Shown in pieces: positions 1-8,559 of a DNA stretch of 64,000 nucleotides (positions are counted from its first letter, which is position 1; each line of letters starts with the position of its first letter). This DNA is from Streptomyces chattanoogensis. Lineage in GTDB: Bacteria > Actinomycetota > Actinomycetes > Streptomycetales > Streptomycetaceae. The stretch covers positions 1 to 64,000 of the forward strand of contig NZ_LGKG01000196.1 of the NCBI RefSeq assembly GCF_001294335.1, given 5' to 3'. A model generated the notes under the pieces. That model did not search any database. It worked only from the letters and a program-made list of their open reading frames with translations, and had not been told where the DNA came from. The position numbers and the translations under genes were made by a program.

Positions 1-411
1 CACACCGGTCAGCAGCACGTTCCAGGTGAAGATCGGCATCCGGAACATCGTCATGCCGGGCGCGCGCATGCAGATGATCGTGGTGATGAAGTTGACCGAG
101 CCGAGGATGGTGCCGAAGCCGGAGAAGGCCAGACCCATGATCCACATATCTCCGCCGACGCCGGGGGAATGGACGGCATCGGCGAGCGGCGCATACGCGA
201 ACCAGCCGAAGTCGGCGGCCCCTTGCGGAGTGAGGAAACCGCCCACGGCAATCAGGGATCCGAAGAGATAGAGCCAGTAGGCGAGCATGTTCAGCCGGGG
301 GAAGGCGACATCGGGGGCGCCGATCTGCAGCGGCATGATCCAGTTCGCGAATCCGGCGAACAGCGGCGTCGCGAACATCAGCAGCATGATCGTGCCGTGC
401 ATCGTGAACGC
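1..411 (-). pseudogene. ctaD: 5'-truncated cytochrome c oxidase subunit I
   Basis: The minus strand translates into the second to fourth transmembrane segments of aa3-type oxidase subunit I. It includes [12 protein letters not shown] (the His is the low-spin heme ligand) and, further on, [12 protein letters not shown]. The resemblance begins abruptly at the Phe codon just before TMHG. Upstream the frame reads unrelated residues to an in-frame TGA at 460-462, so the first transmembrane helix and roughly 90 N-terminal residues are missing. The gene runs off the left edge, so the 3' part is unseen. The usual neighbours ctaC and ctaF are not visible here. Most likely this is a decayed second copy of ctaD. 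A short product starting at the ATG at 402 would lack helix I and is unlikely to work. Confidence 0.75.
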
Positions 412-494
412 CTGGCGGGGAGCTTCATGCTCCGTAGGTGTCCGGGGCCGCCGCACACTTCACCGTCTCCGGGGACGAAGGGGCGTCACGGCCG

Positions 495-526
495 GGTGTG
501 AAGTCTCACCCGGGGAAGGTGTGAAG
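495..526 (+). promoter_or_regulatory. direct repeat upstream of sigma gene
   Basis: GGTGTGAAG occurs at 495-503 and again at 518-526, 23 bp apart (about two helical turns), ending 29 bp before the sigma-factor start. A related inverted CTTCACC stretch lies near 458-464. The layout fits a promoter or operator for the downstream sigma gene, but no -35/-10 pair can be assigned with confidence. Confidence 0.3.
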
Positions 527-555
527 ATCGGGGCCATGCCGGACACCAACGGTTC

Positions 556-1095
556 ATGAGCACGGACGACGCCTTCGCCGATGCCTACCGCGCGCACTAC
601 TGGGCGGTCAGCCGCTTTGTGGCGCGGCGGCTGGACGGGCAGGCACATGAGGTCGAGGAAGTGGTGGCGGAGGTCTTCTCCATAGCCTGGAGACGCCGCG
701 CCGAACTCCCCGACGCCCCGCTGCCGTGGCTGTACGGGGTGGCCCGGAACTGCCTGGCCAACACGGTGCGCGGGCTCGGGCGCTACCGCCGGCTGCTGCA
801 CCGGATCGGCCATCACGAGGCGGCGCACGGCAGGCAGACCGTGGACAGCCCCGACACGGAACGTCCCGGCTCCTGGGTGCACGACGTGCTGGCCCGTCTC
901 TCGGCCGCCGATCAGGAGGTGCTGCGTCTGACGGCCTGGGAGGAACTGACCGTAGAGGAACTGGCGGTGACGCTGGGGTGCGGGCAGAGCGCGGCGGCGA
1001 TGCGGCTGCACCGGGCGCGGCGGCGGCTTCGCGCGGAAATCGACCGTACGCGGATGACCGTGTCCGTACGAGCAGGAGACGATGGCAATGGGTGA
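556..1095 (+). CDS. ECF-type RNA polymerase sigma factor
   Basis: The 179-residue protein has the two-domain layout of extracytoplasmic-function sigma factors. Region 2 (about residues 8-75) contains FVARRL and the EEVVAEVFSIAWRR helix. Region 4 (about 113-165) contains LTVEELAVTLGCGQSAAAMR, a helix-turn-helix for the -35 element. It should direct core RNA polymerase to a small regulon. The ATG is the first codon after the preceding intergenic region. Its 3' end overlaps the next gene by 14 bp, which indicates translational coupling. Instead of a zinc-binding anti-sigma protein, the partner is a CU044_5270-type membrane protein, a pairing common in Streptomyces. Confidence 0.85.
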   Translation: MSTDDAFADAYRAHYWAVSRFVARRLDGQAHEVEEVVAEVFSIAWRRRAELPDAPLPWLYGVARNCLANTVRGLGRYRRLLHRIGHHEAAHGRQTVDSPDTERPGSWVHDVLARLSAADQEVLRLTAWEELTVEELAVTLGCGQSAAAMRLHRARRRLRAEIDRTRMTVSVRAGDDGNG

Positions 1096-2137
1096 CGAAC
1101 TGGATCTGCTGCGCGCGGCCGATCCCGCCCGGGCCGACGACGGCCCCTGGCGGGACGGCCCGCTGCACGCCCGCGCCGAACGCGGCCTGAACCGCCTGCT
1201 GCACAGCGCACGGACGAAGCGGGCCCGGCGGCGCCTGGTGCTCAGGGCCGAGGCCGCCGTGCTCGCCCTCGGCGCCGCGCTCGCCTTCACCTTCTCCGAT
1301 GCCGGGTCCGGCAAGGCCGTTGCGATGCCCGTCGCACTCGCCCCGCGCGCCGACGCCCCCGCCGTCCCGCTGGCCGAGCTCGCCCGCCGGGCCGAGGCCA
1401 GGGCGCGGACGGCCGGCGCCGCGGACGGGCCGCACAGGGGCAGCCATCTGCAGAGCTGGTATCTGAGCATGAGGACGGGCCCCGATGCCGCGCCGCCGGT
1501 CACCGTGCCCGAGGAACGCATCACCCGGTGGCGCGCGGACGGCAGCGGCTCCGAACTGGTCGTGGCCACCGACCCGCGGCTCCCCGGCCGCCCGGTGATC
1601 AACGACACGGGCGGCAGCTGGCACACCGTCAACGACGGCAAAGTGCTGCACCGCAAGACCTATCCGGCGGGTTCGGCGGACGGGCAGCGGCAGCGACGCC
1701 TCACCGTCCGTACGAAGCCGCCGACCGACCCCGGCGCGCTGCGCGACCAGCTTGCCACGCTCTACGGGGGCGGAGGGGGCGGAAGAGGCGACACGGCGGG
1801 CCCGGCAGGCGCCCGGACGCCGCAGCTGCTGCTCGCGCTCTCGTCCCTGCGCCAGGAATGGACACCGGGGCCGCGGGAGACGGCGGCCATCGTCCGGGTG
1901 CTGGCGGATGCGGAGGGCCTGCGTCCGGCGGGTGCGGTCACCGACCGGCTGGGCCGCCGCGGTCAGGCATATGTCTACGACGGCCCGGACGGCGGCCGGA
2001 ACGCCACCCGCCAGATGGTGATCCTCGATCCCCGGACCGGACAACTCCTGGGCAGCGAGATCACGTTCACAAAGAACCTTCCCGACTTGAGGATCAGGTC
2101 CGGGGAGGTGCTGTCGTACGAGGCGTGGATGCCATGA
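1082..2137 (+). CDS. CU044_5270-family membrane protein, sigma partner
   Basis: This 351-residue protein has a charged cytoplasmic N-terminus, one transmembrane segment at about residues 56-72, and a long extracytoplasmic part starting with Ala/Pro-rich sequence. That layout is typical of the CU044_5270 family, which is regularly encoded directly after ECF sigma genes. It probably senses an envelope signal and modulates the sigma factor, but no zinc-binding anti-sigma motif is visible. It starts inside the sigma gene (ATG 1082, or in-frame ATG 1088). The ectodomain carries a Gly-rich run near residue 225. The sigma-partner role is inferred from position. Confidence 0.65.
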   Translation: MAMGDELDLLRAADPARADDGPWRDGPLHARAERGLNRLLHSARTKRARRRLVLRAEAAVLALGAALAFTFSDAGSGKAVAMPVALAPRADAPAVPLAELARRAEARARTAGAADGPHRGSHLQSWYLSMRTGPDAAPPVTVPEERITRWRADGSGSELVVATDPRLPGRPVINDTGGSWHTVNDGKVLHRKTYPAGSADGQRQRRLTVRTKPPTDPGALRDQLATLYGGGGGGRGDTAGPAGARTPQLLLALSSLRQEWTPGPRETAAIVRVLADAEGLRPAGAVTDRLGRRGQAYVYDGPDGGRNATRQMVILDPRTGQLLGSEITFTKNLPDLRIRSGEVLSYEAWMP

Positions 2138-2192
2138 GGCGTCCCCGGGAGCGGGCCCGGGACCGGGTACGGCCTTCCGGTGGCCGGCCCGG

Positions 2193-3197
2193 TCAGTGGC
2201 CCAGACGGCGCAGCGCCTGCTCCGGGTAGCGTGCGCCGGCCACGGCCGCCCCGGGGACCGCCGCCCGCAGCCGCTCGGCCTGCTCGGGTGTGAGGCCCGT
2301 CCCGGCGGCCGCGGCGTTCTCCTCGACGTAGCGCACCCGTTTGGTCCCCGGGATCGGCACGATGTCGTCCCCCTGGGCCAGCAGCCAGCCGAGTGCCGCC
2401 TGCGCGGGCGTGACGCCGATCTCCGCGGCGAGACGCCGGACCTCGTGGACGAGGGCGAGGTTGCGGCCGATGTTGTCCGCCGAAAAGCGGGGCCAGCGGC
2501 GGCGGTTGTCCTCCTCGGTGAGCTCGTCCCGGGAGGCGAGCGCCCCGGCGAGCATGCCGCGGCCCAGGGGTGAGTACGCCACGACGGAGATGCCCAGCTC
2601 ACGGCAGGTGGCGAGCATCTCGCCCTCCACCACGTCCCGGGTGAAGAGGGAGTACTCCAACTGGACCGCGGCGATGGGGTGTACGGCGTGCGCGGCACGC
2701 AGCGTCGCGGGGCTCACCTCGGAGAGGCCGAGATGTGCCACCTTTCCGGCCGAGACCAGTTCCGCCATGGCGCCCACGGTGTCCTCGACGGGGGTGGCGG
2801 GGTCGCGGCGATGGGCGTAGTAGAGGTCGATGCGGTCGACGCCGAGGCGTCGGAGCGAGGCGTCGCAGGCGGCCGGTACGTACCGCGGTGAGGTGTCCAC
2901 GGTGTCGACGCGCCCGGTGGCGGCGTCGTGCCGCAGCCCGAACTTCGTGGCGAGGAAGACGTCGGCGCGGCGGCCCCGGTCGCGCATCCAGTGGCCGATG
3001 AGCTCCTCGTTGGCGCCGCGGCCGTAGGCGTCCGCCGTGTCGAGGAAGGTGACGCCCAGCTCGGCGGCCCGGTCGAGCGTGCGCCGGGCCTCGTCCGCGT
3101 CGGCGGGCCCGTACGCGACGGACATCCCCATACAGCCGAGACCGATCGCGGACACGGGTGCGGAGCGCTCGCCGCTGCCGAGCCGGCGGGTCTTCAC
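2193..3197 (-). CDS. aldo/keto reductase
   Basis: The 334-residue protein is a NADPH-dependent (alpha/beta)8-barrel oxidoreductase. The catalytic tetrad is recognisable: Asp53 and Tyr58 in FLDTADAYG, Lys85 in FLATKFG, and His129 in LYYAHRRDP. GLGCMGMS near residue 20 and YSPLGRGMLAG are typical of the YakC/AKR13-like branch, which reduces aldehydes and quinone-type carbonyls. The GTG start at 3197 overlaps the stop of a short upstream open frame (GTGA). The substrate is unknown. There is no neighbouring pathway gene. Confidence 0.88.
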   Translation of the reverse strand: MKTRRLGSGERSAPVSAIGLGCMGMSVAYGPADADEARRTLDRAAELGVTFLDTADAYGRGANEELIGHWMRDRGRRADVFLATKFGLRHDAATGRVDTVDTSPRYVPAACDASLRRLGVDRIDLYYAHRRDPATPVEDTVGAMAELVSAGKVAHLGLSEVSPATLRAAHAVHPIAAVQLEYSLFTRDVVEGEMLATCRELGISVVAYSPLGRGMLAGALASRDELTEEDNRRRWPRFSADNIGRNLALVHEVRRLAAEIGVTPAQAALGWLLAQGDDIVPIPGTKRVRYVEENAAAAGTGLTPEQAERLRAAVPGAAVAGARYPEQALRRLGH

Positions 3198-3262
3198 CGG
3201 GTGCCGTTCCGGTAGCCGGACGTGCGCCGGTGAGCGCCGTTCAGGTCAGGTGTGCTGCCCAT
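3194..3262 (-). CDS. possible 22-residue leader peptide
   Basis: An ATG at 3262 is preceded by a good ribosome-binding site (GAGGGAGA, 5 nt upstream). It opens a 22-codon frame beginning MGSTPDLNG and ending at TGA, which overlaps the GTG start of the aldo/keto reductase by the four bases GTGA. The reductase start has no convincing Shine-Dalgarno of its own, so translational coupling through this leader is plausible. The peptide resembles nothing recognised. It could also be a chance frame. Confidence 0.35.
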   Translation of the reverse strand: MGSTPDLNGAHRRTSGYRNGTR

Positions 3263-3331
3263 GACGTTCTCCCTCACGCGCTGGATCGGCTCCGCCGGAC
3301 CCTTCGGGGACGGGGAAGCCGCTTGGAGGTG

Positions 3332-3363
3332 ATCGTAACGGAGCGAACACGCCCTGGCGTCAA
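3332..3363 (-). promoter_or_regulatory. candidate promoter for aldo/keto reductase
   Basis: On the minus strand TTGACG (3363-3358) is followed after 19-20 bp by TTACGAT (3338-3332), about 70 bp upstream of the leader ATG. A spacer this long is characteristic of promoters twisted by MerR-type activators, but no merR gene is adjacent. Confidence 0.35.
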
Positions 3364-3760
3364 CGGGGTTGGGCCCGCGCGCGGGGCGACGAGGGGCGCG
3401 GCCGCCGCGGGTTCCGCTGCCCGGCCGGGCCCCGGGGACACACCGCACCCAAGTGGCGGGACGTGCCCGGATGCCGGATCCTTGAGGGACGCGACGATCC
3501 ATCGGCGCGGCGGCGAAGTGGGCCGTCGCGCCGTTTTCCTGCATGGCGCGCGCCACAGGGACCCGCACTCCCCCGCGTCACAGAGCGTGAGGGTTGCAGT
3601 GAATTACCGCGATATGGATCACAGACGAAAGTCCCGCGAAAATCCGCAAGGAAACGCGTTTGCCCAGCAAGGAGCGGGTAGACGACCGATCGCGCGGTCA
3701 TCCGCACACTGTCCGTGATGACCCGTTCTGCCCCTATGGTCGACCTTTGCCCGTCACTCC
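3364..3760. other. intergenic region, no gene seen
   Basis: This stretch separates the divergent reductase and MFS genes. Open frames on both strands lack ribosome-binding sites and Streptomyces-like third-position bias. The part from 3600 to 3700 is relatively A-rich for this genome and probably holds the MFS promoter, but no clear -35/-10 pair stands out. Confidence 0.5.
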
Positions 3761-5302
3761 ATGGCGGGCGATGTCATGCAGTCGTCCAAGAGAGCGCAGG
3801 CGAGCGAACACGTGCCGACGCAGTCCCCCGTCGCATCCGGGGCCCCCACCCACGGCCGCGGCCCCAGCCGTACCGATGCCGCACCCGACCTGGAGAAGCG
3901 GACGTCGGACGAGGTCACCGTCGTCGACCCCGCGATGGTCAGGCGAGCGGTGTCCGCGGCCGCCCTCGGCAATGCGATGGAGTGGTTCGACTTCGGCGTC
4001 TACAGCTACATCGCCGTCACCCTCGGGCATGTCTTCTTCCCCTCCGGCAACCCCACCGCGCAGCTGCTGTCGACCTTCGGTGCGTTCGCGGCGGCGTTCC
4101 TGGTCCGCCCGATCGGCGGCATGGTCTTCGGGCCGCTCGGCGACCGGATCGGGCGGCAGAAGGTCCTCGCGATCACCATGATCATGATGGCGGCGGGCAC
4201 CTTCGCCATCGGCCTGATCCCCTCCTACGCCACCATCGGCGTCGGTGCGCCGATTCTGCTGCTGGCCGCGCGCCTGGTGCAGGGCTTCTCCACCGGTGGT
4301 GAGTACGGTGGCGCGTCCACCTTCATCGCCGAGTACGCGCCCGACAAGAAGCGCGGTTTCCTCGGCAGCTGGCTGGAGTTCGGCACGCTGGCCGGTTACG
4401 TCGGCGGCGCCGGCCTGGTCACGCTGATGACCGCGCTGCTGTCCACCCACGATCTGCACGCGTGGGGCTGGCGGATTCCGTTCCTGATCGCGGGCCCGAT
4501 GGGCATCATCGGCCTCTACCTGCGGATGCGTCTCGAGGAGACCCCGGCCTTCGCCCGGCTGGAGAAGGAGGCGCGCACCAAGGAGAAGGAGCGCCGCGAG
4601 GCCGAGAAGCGGATCGGCGTCCGCGAGATGGTCTTCGGTCAGTGGCGGGCGATGCTGCTGTGCGTGGGGCTGGTCCTGGTCTTCAACGTCACCGACTACA
4701 TGCTGCTGTCGTACATGCCGAGCTATCTGACCTCGGAGCTGAAGTACGACGAGACGCATGGGCTGATGGTCGTGCTCGGCGTGATGGTCGTGATGATGGG
4801 CGTGCAGCCCTTCGCGGGCAGGCTGTCCGACCGCTTCGGCCGCCGCCCGGTCATCGCGGCGGGCTGCGCCGGCTTCCTGGTGCTGTCCGTTCCGGCGCTG
4901 CTGCTGATCCGCCAGGGCTCGCTGGCCGCCATCGCGCTGGGCATGGGTGCACTGGGCCTGCTGCTGGTGTGCTTCACCGCGGCGATGCCCTCCGCGCTGC
5001 CCGCGCTCTTCCCGACCAAGGTGCGCTACGGCTCGCTGTCGATCGGCTTCAACATCTCGGTCTCGCTGTTCGGCGGTACGACTCCCCTGGTGGTCACCGC
5101 GCTCATCGGGGCGACCGGCAACAAGATGATGCCCGCCTACTACATGATGGCGGCGGCCGTGATCGGCGGGATCGCCGTATGGCGGATGTCCGAGAGTGCG
5201 CGCAGGCCGCTGCCCGGTTCGCCGCCGGCCGTCGAGACCGAGGCGGAGGCCCGCGAGATCGTCCGCGCGTCCCGCGGCGCCGAAGCCGCATCGGCGGCCT
5301 GA
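3761..5302 (+). CDS. ProP-type MFS metabolite:H+ symporter
   Basis: The 513-residue protein has 12 predicted membrane helices and the signatures of the metabolite:H+ symporter family. These are GNAMEWFDFGVYSYIA at the first helix, GPLGDRIGRQK after helix 2, FSTGGEYGGAS in helix 4, and a second RLSDRFGRRP loop. Relatives such as ProP and ShiA import proline/betaine, shikimate, citrate or other carboxylates with protons. The exact substrate cannot be read. ProP's C-terminal coiled coil is absent; the tail is short and Glu/Ala-rich. The ATG at 3776 is an alternative start. Two hairpins follow directly, so it is probably monocistronic. Confidence 0.85.
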   Translation: MAGDVMQSSKRAQASEHVPTQSPVASGAPTHGRGPSRTDAAPDLEKRTSDEVTVVDPAMVRRAVSAAALGNAMEWFDFGVYSYIAVTLGHVFFPSGNPTAQLLSTFGAFAAAFLVRPIGGMVFGPLGDRIGRQKVLAITMIMMAAGTFAIGLIPSYATIGVGAPILLLAARLVQGFSTGGEYGGASTFIAEYAPDKKRGFLGSWLEFGTLAGYVGGAGLVTLMTALLSTHDLHAWGWRIPFLIAGPMGIIGLYLRMRLEETPAFARLEKEARTKEKERREAEKRIGVREMVFGQWRAMLLCVGLVLVFNVTDYMLLSYMPSYLTSELKYDETHGLMVVLGVMVVMMGVQPFAGRLSDRFGRRPVIAAGCAGFLVLSVPALLLIRQGSLAAIALGMGALGLLLVCFTAAMPSALPALFPTKVRYGSLSIGFNISVSLFGGTTPLVVTALIGATGNKMMPAYYMMAAAVIGGIAVWRMSESARRPLPGSPPAVETEAEAREIVRASRGAEAASAA

Positions 5303-5344
5303 GGCGGCCTGACGCCGCCTGACACGGCCTGAGGCGCCACTTGG

Positions 5345-5384
5345 GGCCGCCCCCTGGGGCGGCCTCACCGGCTCCGGCCGGTGA
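5345..5384 (+). terminator. double-hairpin terminator
   Basis: Two adjacent inverted repeats follow the MFS gene. One is 5345-5364 (GGCCGCCCC paired with GGGGCGGCC), the other 5365-5384 (TCACCGG paired with CCGGTGA). There is no U-run, as usual in Streptomyces. Just before them GGCCTGA units are repeated (5298-5335). Confidence 0.65.
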
Positions 5385-5479
5385 GGAACACGCCCGCAGG
5401 GGGAACCACAGGCACCGCCGCGCCCGTCTGTGACGCTGCCGATCACCGTGATCGGCACGTGGCGATCGGGGGACTGGGG

Positions 5480-6586
5480 ATGGGCGCGGCTTCGGCTCGG
5501 AATGTCCGGAGCATCCGGCGGCAGCAGGCGCTGCTGGTGGTGCTGATGCTGCTGGCCATGCAGCTGGTGGCGCTGGCCAGGCCGGCGTACGCCTGCGGCT
5601 GCGGTGCGATGGTCGTCGACCCGAAGACCACCATGTCGGTGGACCGGGAGACCTCGGCGGTGCACTGGGACGGCAGGACCGAGCAGATCGTGATGAGCCT
5701 GACGGTGCACGGTGACGCCCCGGATGCCGCCTGGATCATGCCGGTCCCGCACCGCGCCACGGTGAAACTGGGCGACAGGGCGCTGTTCGACGAGCTTGCC
5801 TCGCTCACGAAGCCGGTCGAGAAGGACCGCTCCTACTTCTGGCCGCACGGCGGCGACTGGCCCTTCCGGTGGAGCGACGGGGACACGGCCGGGGCCCCCG
5901 CACCCGGCGCCGCCGGCCCGGGCGTCGGCCTCGTCGGCCGGGAGCGCCTGGGCCCCTTCGATGTGGCCCGGCTGACCGCCACCGACCCCGACGCCCTGCG
6001 CGGCTGGCTGACGTCCCACGGCTTCCGGCTGCCGTCCTCGCTCGCGACCGGACTGCGCCCGTATGTGGCCCAGCACTGGGAATACGTCGCGATCCGGCTG
6101 GCCCCCGCCCAGAAGTACGGCTTCCTGAACGGCACCCTCGACCCGCTGCGGCTGTCCTTCGCCAGCGACCGCCTGGTCTACCCGATGCGGTTGTCCCGGC
6201 TCGCCACGACGCAGCAGTCGCTGGGTCTGTATGTGCTCGCACCGCACCGGATGGAGCCGCGCGGCGCCATCGGCGGTTCGGCGCCGGAGGTCTTCTTCGC
6301 GGGCCGGATCAAGACCGAGGGGACGCCGGTGAGCGCCCTTGCCGGTACCGGCGGGGCCTTTCTGACCGCCATCGACCAGCGCTTTCCGCATCCGGAGCGG
6401 ATCAGCGGCGATCATGAGCTGCGGCGGGCGGCCGCCGATACGCCGTATCGGCGGGTCCACTACACGGATGTGCTGATGAAGGCGGGCGGCGTACCCGTCT
6501 GGATTCTTGTGGTGGGCGGGGTGCTGCTGCTGGTGGTGATCGCGCTGACGGTGCGGCGGCGCAGGCGGGACGTCAGCGGGTCATGA
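5480..6586 (+). CDS. DUF2330 membrane-anchored protein
   Basis: From the ATG at 5480 (behind GGGGGACTGGGG) the product is 368 residues. It has an N-terminal signal peptide (hydrophobic residues 17-34, AYA then Cys39-Gly-Cys), an extracytoplasmic DUF2330 domain containing AAWIMPVPHRATVKLG, and one C-terminal transmembrane helix followed by RRRRRD. It should therefore be a type I membrane protein exposed outside the cell. The DUF2330 function is unknown. An in-frame ATG at 5381 lies within the preceding terminator and is less likely. Its stop codon sits directly next to the stop of the convergent AraC gene in the palindrome TCATGA. Confidence 0.75.
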   Translation: MGAASARNVRSIRRQQALLVVLMLLAMQLVALARPAYACGCGAMVVDPKTTMSVDRETSAVHWDGRTEQIVMSLTVHGDAPDAAWIMPVPHRATVKLGDRALFDELASLTKPVEKDRSYFWPHGGDWPFRWSDGDTAGAPAPGAAGPGVGLVGRERLGPFDVARLTATDPDALRGWLTSHGFRLPSSLATGLRPYVAQHWEYVAIRLAPAQKYGFLNGTLDPLRLSFASDRLVYPMRLSRLATTQQSLGLYVLAPHRMEPRGAIGGSAPEVFFAGRIKTEGTPVSALAGTGGAFLTAIDQRFPHPERISGDHELRRAAADTPYRRVHYTDVLMKAGGVPVWILVVGGVLLLVVIALTVRRRRRDVSGS

Positions 6587-7516
6587 CCTCGCCGGGCCGG
6601 GGCACTGCGTCACCGCCGCGGCCCGCCGGAACGCCCCCGGTGTGATGCCGAAGCAGCGGACGAACCAGCGGTGGAAGTGCGCCTGGTCGGCGAAGCCCGC
6701 CTCGGTGGCCGCCTCGGAGGCGGGGCGGCCACCGATGAGCAGCGTGCGGGCGTGGCGCAGGCGGAGCAGCCGCTGGTAGTCGCTGGGGGACATGCCGTAC
6801 GCGGCGCGGAACGCCCGGTAGAGCGCGAAGCGGCTGCATCCGGCGGCGTCGGCGAGGTCCTGGGCGGTGAGCGGCCGGCTGTAGGCGGCCCTCAGGAGGT
6901 CGCGTACCCGCCGGGCCGCCCTCGTCTGCGCACCGCCCGTCAGCTCCCGGGGCCCGGACCGGGCGGCACCCCTGGTGGCGTTGCGCCGCACCATGGCCTC
7001 GACGGCGGCGCCGAGCCGTTCCTCCCGTACGAGCGGGTCCGCGGCCCCGACCAGCGCGGGGTGCAGTCTGCGCAGCGCCCGCGCCAGCACCGGATCGTCG
7101 ACCACCGGCTGGGCGAAGAGCGGCATGCTGCCGCGGCCGTCGGTGACATCGTCGAGAACGTCGCGTACCACGTCGGGACCGATGTGCATGATCCGGTAGG
7201 TGAAGCCGAGGTCGACGGCCGCCTCCCCGTCGTGCGGGTCGTCCGGGTTGAACGCCATGACCATGCCGGCGGCGCTGGTGTGACCGGCGCCGCGGCAGGT
7301 GAAGCGCTGGGCGCCGGCCTCGGTGACGGCGAACGAGTAGGCGTCATGGCTGTGCGGGTGGAACACATGCCGGACGAAGTGCGCATGCATGGCCTCCAGG
7401 GGACGCTCCGGGTCGCGCCAGTACCGCGCCCAGTCGCCGCCGCCGGTGCCTCCGCGCTCCCGGGTGTCCCCATGCTCCCGGGCGTTCCCGGCGTCCCCGT
7501 CCCGCCTCCCGTTCAT
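6581..7516 (-). CDS. AraC-family transcriptional regulator
   Basis: The 311-residue protein has an N-terminal cupin-like sensing domain (HPHSHDAYSFAVTEAG) and a C-terminal pair of helix-turn-helix motifs. The second ends in the typical GFADQAHFHRWFVRCFGITPGAFRR. It is divergent from the DUF2000 gene with 68 bp between the starts, so it probably controls that gene. The chosen ATG at 7516 gives the usual family length; an upstream in-frame ATG at 7549 would cut into the shared promoter. The ligand is unknown. Confidence 0.85.
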   Translation of the reverse strand: MNGRRDGDAGNAREHGDTRERGGTGGGDWARYWRDPERPLEAMHAHFVRHVFHPHSHDAYSFAVTEAGAQRFTCRGAGHTSAAGMVMAFNPDDPHDGEAAVDLGFTYRIMHIGPDVVRDVLDDVTDGRGSMPLFAQPVVDDPVLARALRRLHPALVGAADPLVREERLGAAVEAMVRRNATRGAARSGPRELTGGAQTRAARRVRDLLRAAYSRPLTAQDLADAAGCSRFALYRAFRAAYGMSPSDYQRLLRLRHARTLLIGGRPASEAATEAGFADQAHFHRWFVRCFGITPGAFRRAAAVTQCPGPARS

Positions 7517-7584
7517 GCGCCCAGTGTGCCGCGCCGCACCAGCGTTCAATACGGCGGTCCGGATGCCGGACGAGACTCCCTGCC

Positions 7585-8070
7585 ATGACTACGCCGATCA
7601 CCAGCCCCGCTGTGACTCCCCCCGCCCTCGCGACCGCGCCCGCCGCCGGCCCCGGCCCCCGCTTCGGGACCAAGATCGCCGTAATCGTCCGCGAGGACCT
7701 CGCCGTGTGGCAGAAGCTCAACGTCACCGCCTTCCTGGCGAGCGGCATCGCCCATTCCTCCGACGACATCATGGGCAGGCACCGCTACGAGGACGCCTCG
7801 GGGAACGACTACCTGGCGCTGTTCCGCGAACCGGTGCTCTGCTTCACCGCCGACTCCGGCGCGCTGTCCCGTACCCACGCCCGCGCGCTCAGCCGCGCCG
7901 TGCCGACCGCCGTCTACACCACCGAGATGTTCCGCACCGGCAACGACGACGACAACCGCGCGTCGGTGCGGGCCGTGGCCGCCGGTGACCTCGATCTGGT
8001 GGGGCTCGCGGTGTACGGGCCGCGCAACACCATCGACAAGATCACCAAAGGCCTGAAGCTGCACGGGTGA
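7585..8070 (+). CDS. DUF2000 family protein
   Basis: The 161-residue protein has a low-complexity Ala/Pro N-terminus of about 25 residues and then a DUF2000 domain beginning GTKIAVIVREDLAVWQKLNVTAFLASG. Homologues are often encoded beside AraC-type regulators, as here. The fold resembles peptidyl-tRNA hydrolase 2-like proteins, but no catalytic role is established for the family. The first ATG after the divergent promoter was used as start. Confidence 0.75.
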   Translation: MTTPITSPAVTPPALATAPAAGPGPRFGTKIAVIVREDLAVWQKLNVTAFLASGIAHSSDDIMGRHRYEDASGNDYLALFREPVLCFTADSGALSRTHARALSRAVPTAVYTTEMFRTGNDDDNRASVRAVAAGDLDLVGLAVYGPRNTIDKITKGLKLHG

Positions 8071-8133
8071 CCCGTCCGGCACCACGGTGGACCTGGTCGG
8101 CGGCTCCTTTGCGCCGTACGGCACGATGGGCGC

Positions 8134-8460
8134 ATGAGCATCGTGAAGATCAACGTGCTGACCGTCCCCGCCGAACAGCGGGAGGTCCTGGAGCAGCGGT
8201 TCGGGGCGCGCGCCGGAACGGTGGACTCCGCGGACGGCTTCGAGTGGTTCGAGCTGCTGCGGCCCGTGGAGGGCACCGATCAGTACCTCGTCTACACCCG
8301 CTGGCGGGACGAGGAATCCTTCCAGGCCTGGATGGAGGGGCCGATGAAGGCTGCTCACCAGGGCGGCGGCGAGGGCGGGGAGCGGCCCAAGCCGGCCGCG
8401 ACCGGGTCCACGCTGTGGTCCTTCGAGGTGGTGCAGCAGGCGAGCCCCAAGAAGGGCTGA
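8134..8460 (+). CDS. MhuD-like heme-degrading monooxygenase
   Basis: The 108-residue protein is a single antibiotic-biosynthesis-monooxygenase (ferredoxin-like) domain. It aligns by eye with mycobacterial MhuD: VKINVLTVPA at the start, QLLRPV-like ELLRPVEG, FQAWMEGPMKAAH and the final FEVV. The Asn-Trp-His triad of IsdG/MhuD enzymes is present at Asn7, Trp66 and His75, the same numbering as I recall for MhuD. It should bind heme as a dimer and open it oxidatively, releasing iron. No iron box is visible in the 63-bp upstream gap and no heme uptake genes are adjacent. Confidence 0.8.
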   Translation: MSIVKINVLTVPAEQREVLEQRFGARAGTVDSADGFEWFELLRPVEGTDQYLVYTRWRDEESFQAWMEGPMKAAHQGGGEGGERPKPAATGSTLWSFEVVQQASPKKG

Positions 8461-8559
8461 GCGTACGGCGGTGGCGGGCGCCGCGCGGTGTCCGTCGCCG
8501 CCGACCGCGCCGCCGAAATCGCTTGCGTCCCGCTCCCCGGCCGCGGCGACAATGCGGCC

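Noticed and set aside
608..2698. A 696-codon minus-strand frame over the sigma operon
   Set aside because: It is antisense to three genes with clear domains and has no motif of its own.
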